Shown here one piece after another: positions 60,240-64,000 of a stretch of DNA of 64,000 bases. The position numbers and the translations under genes were made by a program. Position 1 is the first letter of the stretch, and each line of letters begins with the position of its first letter. The notes beneath the pieces were generated by a model, which searched no databases, was not told the origin of the DNA, and saw only the letters and a program-made list of their open reading frames with translations. The DNA comes from DATLMR01 sp035634255. Lineage in GTDB: Bacteria; Acidobacteriota; Blastocatellia; UBA7656. The stretch is taken from the NCBI GenBank assembly GCA_035634255.1, contig DASQDI010000115.1, positions 4,759 through 68,758 of the forward strand, given 5' to 3'.

Positions 60240-60515
60240 CTACAATCGGCTTCGCGTGAAGAGGCTGAGTATAGCCACGAATATCGCCGACCCGATTATC
60301 GACCAGATTATCGGGAAAGCCCTGCCCCCCACGTTGATCGAGAACAGCTCCGGCAACCCCAAAGCACCCGCGAGCCACATCCCCAGCAGAGCGCCGATGA
60401 AGCCCAAAGCTATCGAGACCAGGCAGCCTCCCCGGCTGTAACCCGCTATCGCCTGCCCGAGTGCCCCGCATATTCCGGCGATCAGCAACAAGATTAAAAG
60501 CGAAATAAGGTCCAT
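60240..60515 (-). CDS. GlsB/YeaQ/YmgE-family membrane protein
   Basis: A 91-residue protein with three membrane helices and the glycine-zipper pattern of the YeaQ/YmgE (transglycosylase-associated) family: LLIAGICGALGQAIAG, SIALGFIGALLGMWLAGALG and IIWSIIGSAIFVAILSLF. Such proteins are often stress-induced. GGAGGAG lies about nine bases before the ATG. It precedes the YggT gene by 20 bases, a likely operon. Confidence 0.88.
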   Translation of the reverse strand: MDLISLLILLLIAGICGALGQAIAGYSRGGCLVSIALGFIGALLGMWLAGALGLPELFSINVGGRAFPIIWSIIGSAIFVAILSLFTRSRL

Positions 60516-60631
60516 TGACTCATCTCCTCCGTCGGTCCCAGTTGCAAGAGAGGTGCCGCCGGGAACGTTGTTAATGTTTGCAGTTATTTAGCCGTAATCT
60601 GTGCCCGCGAAGAGAGGTCGCCCGCACCGGC

Positions 60632-60659
60632 TTAAGCGAACTCGTTGAATCGTTATAAT
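60632..60659 (+). promoter_or_regulatory. Sigma-70-type promoter in the gap before the S8 peptidase
   Basis: A perfect TATAAT at 60654-60659, with weak TTAAGC at 60632-60637 (16-base spacer). The gap from 60516 to 60890 holds no gene; the transcript would have a leader of about 220 bases. Confidence 0.4.
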
Positions 60660-60890
60660 ACGCGCCATCAGGCCTGTGTTCGATAATCAAGTCGCCCGTT
60701 CAAGGTTTTTTCAATAGTTCCCGCGGGCGGCTCAAGAAATCGTCAACCGCTTGGGGCTATCTTCTATGCGTCAGAACGTTGAGGAATTCGCGACAGGCGA
60801 AACACGAATGAAGCTCCTCACCGGAAATCTAAAGACGGGAACCGTCGAACAATTGATCTGAATCAAATAAACCTTGGAGGCTATAAGAAA

Positions 60891-63419
60891 ATGATTAGCA
60901 GGATTCGTTATCAGGTCTACGTTCTCGCCGTGATCTTGACCATGATCATCGGGGCGAGCATATCTGAAGCCGCAACCCTTTCCTCCACTCTACGAGACAA
61001 GCTCACAAACATCACGGGCAATGTCCCGGTGGGAGTGGTCATTATATCTTTCAACGGCAATCAGGGGCTCAACGAGAGTCACCTCAATATTCTCCGCGGG
61101 CTGGGAATCACCAAAGGGCTCACGTTCAACAATCTAGGCATGGTCGCGGCCCCGGCCACCCTCGATCAGGTGAGGGCCCTCGCGGCCAACGGCTCGGTGC
61201 GGTCGGTCTGGTCCAACGACCGGCTCTATTATTATATGAAGGAAGCGCGGGTGGTCACGGGGGTCGATAGAGTGCGCGCCGACAGCGCGATGAGAGCCGC
61301 CAACGGCAGCATGCCCGTCACCGGGCAGGGGGACTTCTCCGTCGTCATCAACGACTCCGGCATAGACGCGACGCACAGCGACCTCTCTTTCGGCTCGAAG
61401 GTGATTCAAAACGTCCAGATGCTCACGGACACCGCGACGCTGGCGGGCTTCACCCCGGTCATAGGCATCGAGAACCAGCCGAACACCGACACGCACGTGG
61501 GCCACGGGACGCACTGCGCCGGGATAGTGGGAGGCACGGGCCTGAGGTCCGGGGGGCTCTACTCGGGAGTTGCTCCCGGAGCCAAGTTGATCGGCGTAGG
61601 CTCGGGCTATGGCCTCTTCATTCTGAACGCGCTCGGCGGCTTCGAATGGTCGCTCGCGAACCAGCCGCTTCATAAGATTCGAATCATCTCGAATTCGTGG
61701 GGCTCGGCCGGCCCGTTCGAGCCGGACGACCCGATCCACATCGCCTCTCACACGGCTTTCGAACGCAACATACTGTCGGTCTTCGCGGCGGGCAACTCGG
61801 GCCCCGGAAAAGGGACGTACAACCGCTACGCCAAGGCCCCGTGGGTGATCGGAGTCGCCGCGGGGACCAAGGAAGGCGGCCTCGCAAGCTTCAGCTCGCG
61901 CGGGCTACCTCGCTCGGAGCGCCTGGGCAACAGCGACACGCTCGACGACTTCGACGCGCCGACGATCACGGCCCCCGGCACCGGCCGCGAGTTCGAGTCG
62001 AACGCCGGCAGGTTCAGCGCGGCGATGGTCTCGACCCGAGCCATCACCAACATCGTTTCAAACGGGCTGACGGATGACTTAGAGATACCTCTCGCCTTCC
62101 TCCCGTTCTACACGCAGATCAGCGGCACCTCGATGGCGACGCCTTTCGTCGCGGGCGTCGCGGCCCTGATGCTCGACGCGGACCCGACGCTCTCCGCCGA
62201 AGAGCTCAAGCAGATCCTCGTCGAGACCGCGAGCCGCATGCCCGGATTCGAGGACCACGAAGTCGGGGCCGGGTATGTCAACGCTTACGCGGCGGTCGAT
62301 AAGGTCTTCAACCGCTCGAAGGACTACGGCTCCTTCGTAACGCCCACCTTCAACCTGCAATTCAGCGTGAGCGGCCCGGCGCCCGAGCCCTTCCACGTCG
62401 ATTACAACCCCGCGGCTCTGCCCGGACCCGGCTCGGCCAACTCGCGCCCGTTCACGGTCGCTCCCGGCATGAGCGTGCTCGACGTGTTCGCCACGTTCGA
62501 CACCGTGATCGAGACGGGGGACGGCAACACCATCGGCATTCTGCTCACGTCTCCGAGCGGGGTCACCCATTCGAGCGGCATCGCGCTCCCGATACTCGAT
62601 GGCAGGACCCGGCAGGTTGTGGTGAGGAACCCGGAACCGGGCCCGTGGCTCCTCGAAGTCCGCGGAGTCCGCGGCCTCGCGGCGGCCCCGAACGCCAGCC
62701 TGCCTACTTCGGGCGCGGCGGCCCCCGGACCGGTGGACGGGACGATCACGCAGCAGAGATTCGAGCTGCCGCACATCCCCGACATTCAGGGGCACCCGGC
62801 GCAGGCGGACATCGAGTTCGCCCTCAGGAACCGCCTGATGGACATATACCCGGACGGCTCGTTCTGGCCCTCGGGCAACGTCACGCGCGAGAGCTTCGCG
62901 AGGCTCCTCGTGCAGAACACCCCGGTCCGCCAGACTCTGGCGACGACCCCGAGATTCACGGACGTTACGTCCGAGTTCGCCCCATACGCGGAGGCCGTGA
63001 CCGCGAACGGCTCGACCCTGAGAGACTTCGACTTCGCCCCCGAGGGGATGGTCCTGAGGACCACCTCTCTGTTCAAGCCGGCCGACAGCATCATCCGCAG
63101 GGACCTCGCCGTCGCGCTGGTCCGCGCGCTCGGACTCGACGCGCAGGCGAGGGGGATGGCCGGGCGGAGCATCACCGTCACTCACAACGGCCAGACCTTG
63201 ACGCTCGCGGACAATTCGGAGATACCTCTGGCGCTCCGCGGCTACGTGCAGCTCGCGCTCGACAAGGGAATACTTCAGGCGTTCTTCACTCTGGAGCAGG
63301 GGCCGCTGGATTTACAGCCCACCCTGAAAGCGCGCGTGAAGGCCAACGACCCCGTGACGAGAGACTTCGTAGCCGTCGCGCTGGCTAACTTCAGGGAGCA
63401 TTTCGTAGCCGGCAATTAA
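60891..63419 (+). CDS. Secreted S8 serine peptidase with P-like and SLH-like regions
   Basis: An 842-residue exported subtilase. After a signal peptide (VLAVILTMIIGASISEA) and propeptide, the catalytic domain (about 140-480) has Asp155 in VINDSGIDATH, His205 in GHGTHCAGI, Asn in AAGNSGPG and Ser414 in SGTSMATPF. A long insert lies between the Asn and Ser regions (GREFESNAGRFSAAMVSTRA). Residues about 490-610 form a beta domain like proprotein-convertase P or pre-peptidase C-terminal domains. Two S-layer-homology-like segments follow (VTRESFARLLVQNTP, IRRDLAVALVRALG). It probably works at the cell surface. GGAGG lies ten bases before the ATG. It stands alone. Confidence 0.93.
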   Translation: MISRIRYQVYVLAVILTMIIGASISEAATLSSTLRDKLTNITGNVPVGVVIISFNGNQGLNESHLNILRGLGITKGLTFNNLGMVAAPATLDQVRALAANGSVRSVWSNDRLYYYMKEARVVTGVDRVRADSAMRAANGSMPVTGQGDFSVVINDSGIDATHSDLSFGSKVIQNVQMLTDTATLAGFTPVIGIENQPNTDTHVGHGTHCAGIVGGTGLRSGGLYSGVAPGAKLIGVGSGYGLFILNALGGFEWSLANQPLHKIRIISNSWGSAGPFEPDDPIHIASHTAFERNILSVFAAGNSGPGKGTYNRYAKAPWVIGVAAGTKEGGLASFSSRGLPRSERLGNSDTLDDFDAPTITAPGTGREFESNAGRFSAAMVSTRAITNIVSNGLTDDLEIPLAFLPFYTQISGTSMATPFVAGVAALMLDADPTLSAEELKQILVETASRMPGFEDHEVGAGYVNAYAAVDKVFNRSKDYGSFVTPTFNLQFSVSGPAPEPFHVDYNPAALPGPGSANSRPFTVAPGMSVLDVFATFDTVIETGDGNTIGILLTSPSGVTHSSGIALPILDGRTRQVVVRNPEPGPWLLEVRGVRGLAAAPNASLPTSGAAAPGPVDGTITQQRFELPHIPDIQGHPAQADIEFALRNRLMDIYPDGSFWPSGNVTRESFARLLVQNTPVRQTLATTPRFTDVTSEFAPYAEAVTANGSTLRDFDFAPEGMVLRTTSLFKPADSIIRRDLAVALVRALGLDAQARGMAGRSITVTHNGQTLTLADNSEIPLALRGYVQLALDKGILQAFFTLEQGPLDLQPTLKARVKANDPVTRDFVAVALANFREHFVAGN

Positions 63420-63428
63420 GGCTCAGAA

Positions 63429-63461
63429 GGTGCCGCGCGGGCTCACCACTCTCGCGGCACC
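63429..63461 (+). terminator. GC hairpin after the S8 peptidase
   Basis: GGTGCCGCG and CGCGGCACC arms around a 15-base loop, ten bases past the stop codon. No T run follows, so it may be a terminator of reduced strength or an RNA-stabilising hairpin. Confidence 0.55.
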
Positions 63462-64000
63462 GTCTCTGCCCCCAAAGGATTCGGAGGGTGACCGGGCCGG
63501 CAAGTCCTGGGCTTAAAATCCCGGCTCACTCTTCGGATCTGGCAGCTGACGGTCTCATTAATCTGACTCGGAATCGAGGCACGGCACGCACGGTGCGAGC
63601 GTGCCGCGTGCAAAGCTGGTGGGAATCGCTGCGGGCGACGATAATGGCCTCCAACTCGTGCCGATTCTCACCGCTTACGCTTAGCTGCAAGTCAACCGGC
63701 CCTCCCGCAACGCAGCGAACTCGAAAGACTCACCCGCCTTCTTTCCGCCCGAAGCCCGTGCAGGATTATCCCGACGAACGCAGCCGAAACATTGCGCCCG
63801 CGCCCGAAGCCGGGGCTTAAACACGTGTATTTGTGCGGAAAATAGTGAGTGGAGGGAGGGGAACGGGCCTTGCAGTCGTATGAACCGAGCAGCCGAAAGC
63901 TGTTCAACATCAAAAACGATGAGAGTCGTTTCGGTCTAACACGCGCCCGTTCCGGAACGCGGCGCGGCGTGGGAGCTGGCCAAAGTCATTGCTCGACGCC
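63462..64000. other. Region to the right edge without a supported gene
   Basis: These 539 bases hold no gene that I can support. One rightward frame opens at a TTG at 63870, after GGAGGGAGGGG, and stays open to the edge (about 43 codons, starting LQSYEPSSRKLFNI); it might be the start of a gene but shows no domain. A longer frame at 63488-63820 is Ser/Arg/Pro-rich and has no ribosome site. Confidence 0.4.

Noticed and set aside
63488..63820. 110-codon open frame near the right end
   Set aside because: Low-complexity translation, no ribosome site and no recognisable domain.

Overview
The window is a 64 kb, GC-rich, gene-dense bacterial chromosome segment with no phage, plasmid, CRISPR, rRNA or tRNA signature that I could see. 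Gene content (ECF sigma factors beside TPR-CHAT and S8 peptidases, DUF4142 proteins, an encapsulated-ferritin homologue, a periplasmic-type RND efflux pair, GmhB, many small zinc-ribbon membrane proteins) suggests a Gram-negative soil-type bacterium, most likely an acidobacterium of the Blastocatellia type. That placement is inference from gene style, not from a marker gene.

Layout. 1-2640: end of a BON-LysM gene, a GAF methionine-sulfoxide-reductase-like gene, a secreted Arg-rich protein and a stand-alone ECF sigma factor. 2695-9745: a co-directional cassette of sigma factor, soluble zinc-finger anti-sigma candidate, TPR-CHAT caspase-like protease and secreted subtilase, closed by a terminator. 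9782-16751: gmhB, recN, two small proteins and comEC. 17006-18780: a sigma-54 promoter driving an orphan Clp-type AAA+ ATPase and a single-domain response regulator. 18789-24192 (minus): a zinc-ribbon protein, a heterodimeric ABC exporter, a thioesterase, an alkyltransferase-like protein and a DinB-fold protein. 24531-24932: a gene-free stretch with a perfect sigma-54 promoter and a structured transcript ending in a GNRA-capped terminator, a strong candidate for an undescribed small RNA. 25167-28566: two tandem zinc-ribbon membrane proteins and a NatAB-type ABC exporter. 28563-32920 (minus): MoxR ATPase, encapsulated ferritin, VWA protein and MFS transporter in one run. 33111-39034 (minus): a zinc-ribbon protein, two PilZ proteins, an HU-actin fusion, a membrane amidase and a SPOR protein. 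39201-43077: a dispersed repeat, a Ser/Thr kinase, a small protein and a 2Fe-2S ferredoxin protein. 43123-55053 (minus): a lipoate and 2-oxoacid-dehydrogenase block (Rieske, lpdA, E1 alpha, E1 beta, E2, lipB, lipA) with an RND efflux pair between lipB and lipA. 55260-63419: two DUF4142 paralogues, an isoaspartyl peptidase, a glycerophosphodiesterase, a second repeat copy, YggT and YeaQ-type membrane proteins and a large S8 peptidase.

How parts fit together. The lipoate block forms a functional unit: LipB and LipA lipoylate the E2 subunit that works with E1 and Lpd. The sigma/anti-sigma/CHAT/subtilase cassette looks like a protease-controlled transcription switch, resembling in parts the TPR-CHAT, inhibitor and sigma arrangement known from type III-E CRISPR (Craspase) loci but here without CRISPR. 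Two sigma-54 promoters of near-consensus sequence indicate that part of this region is under enhancer-dependent control.
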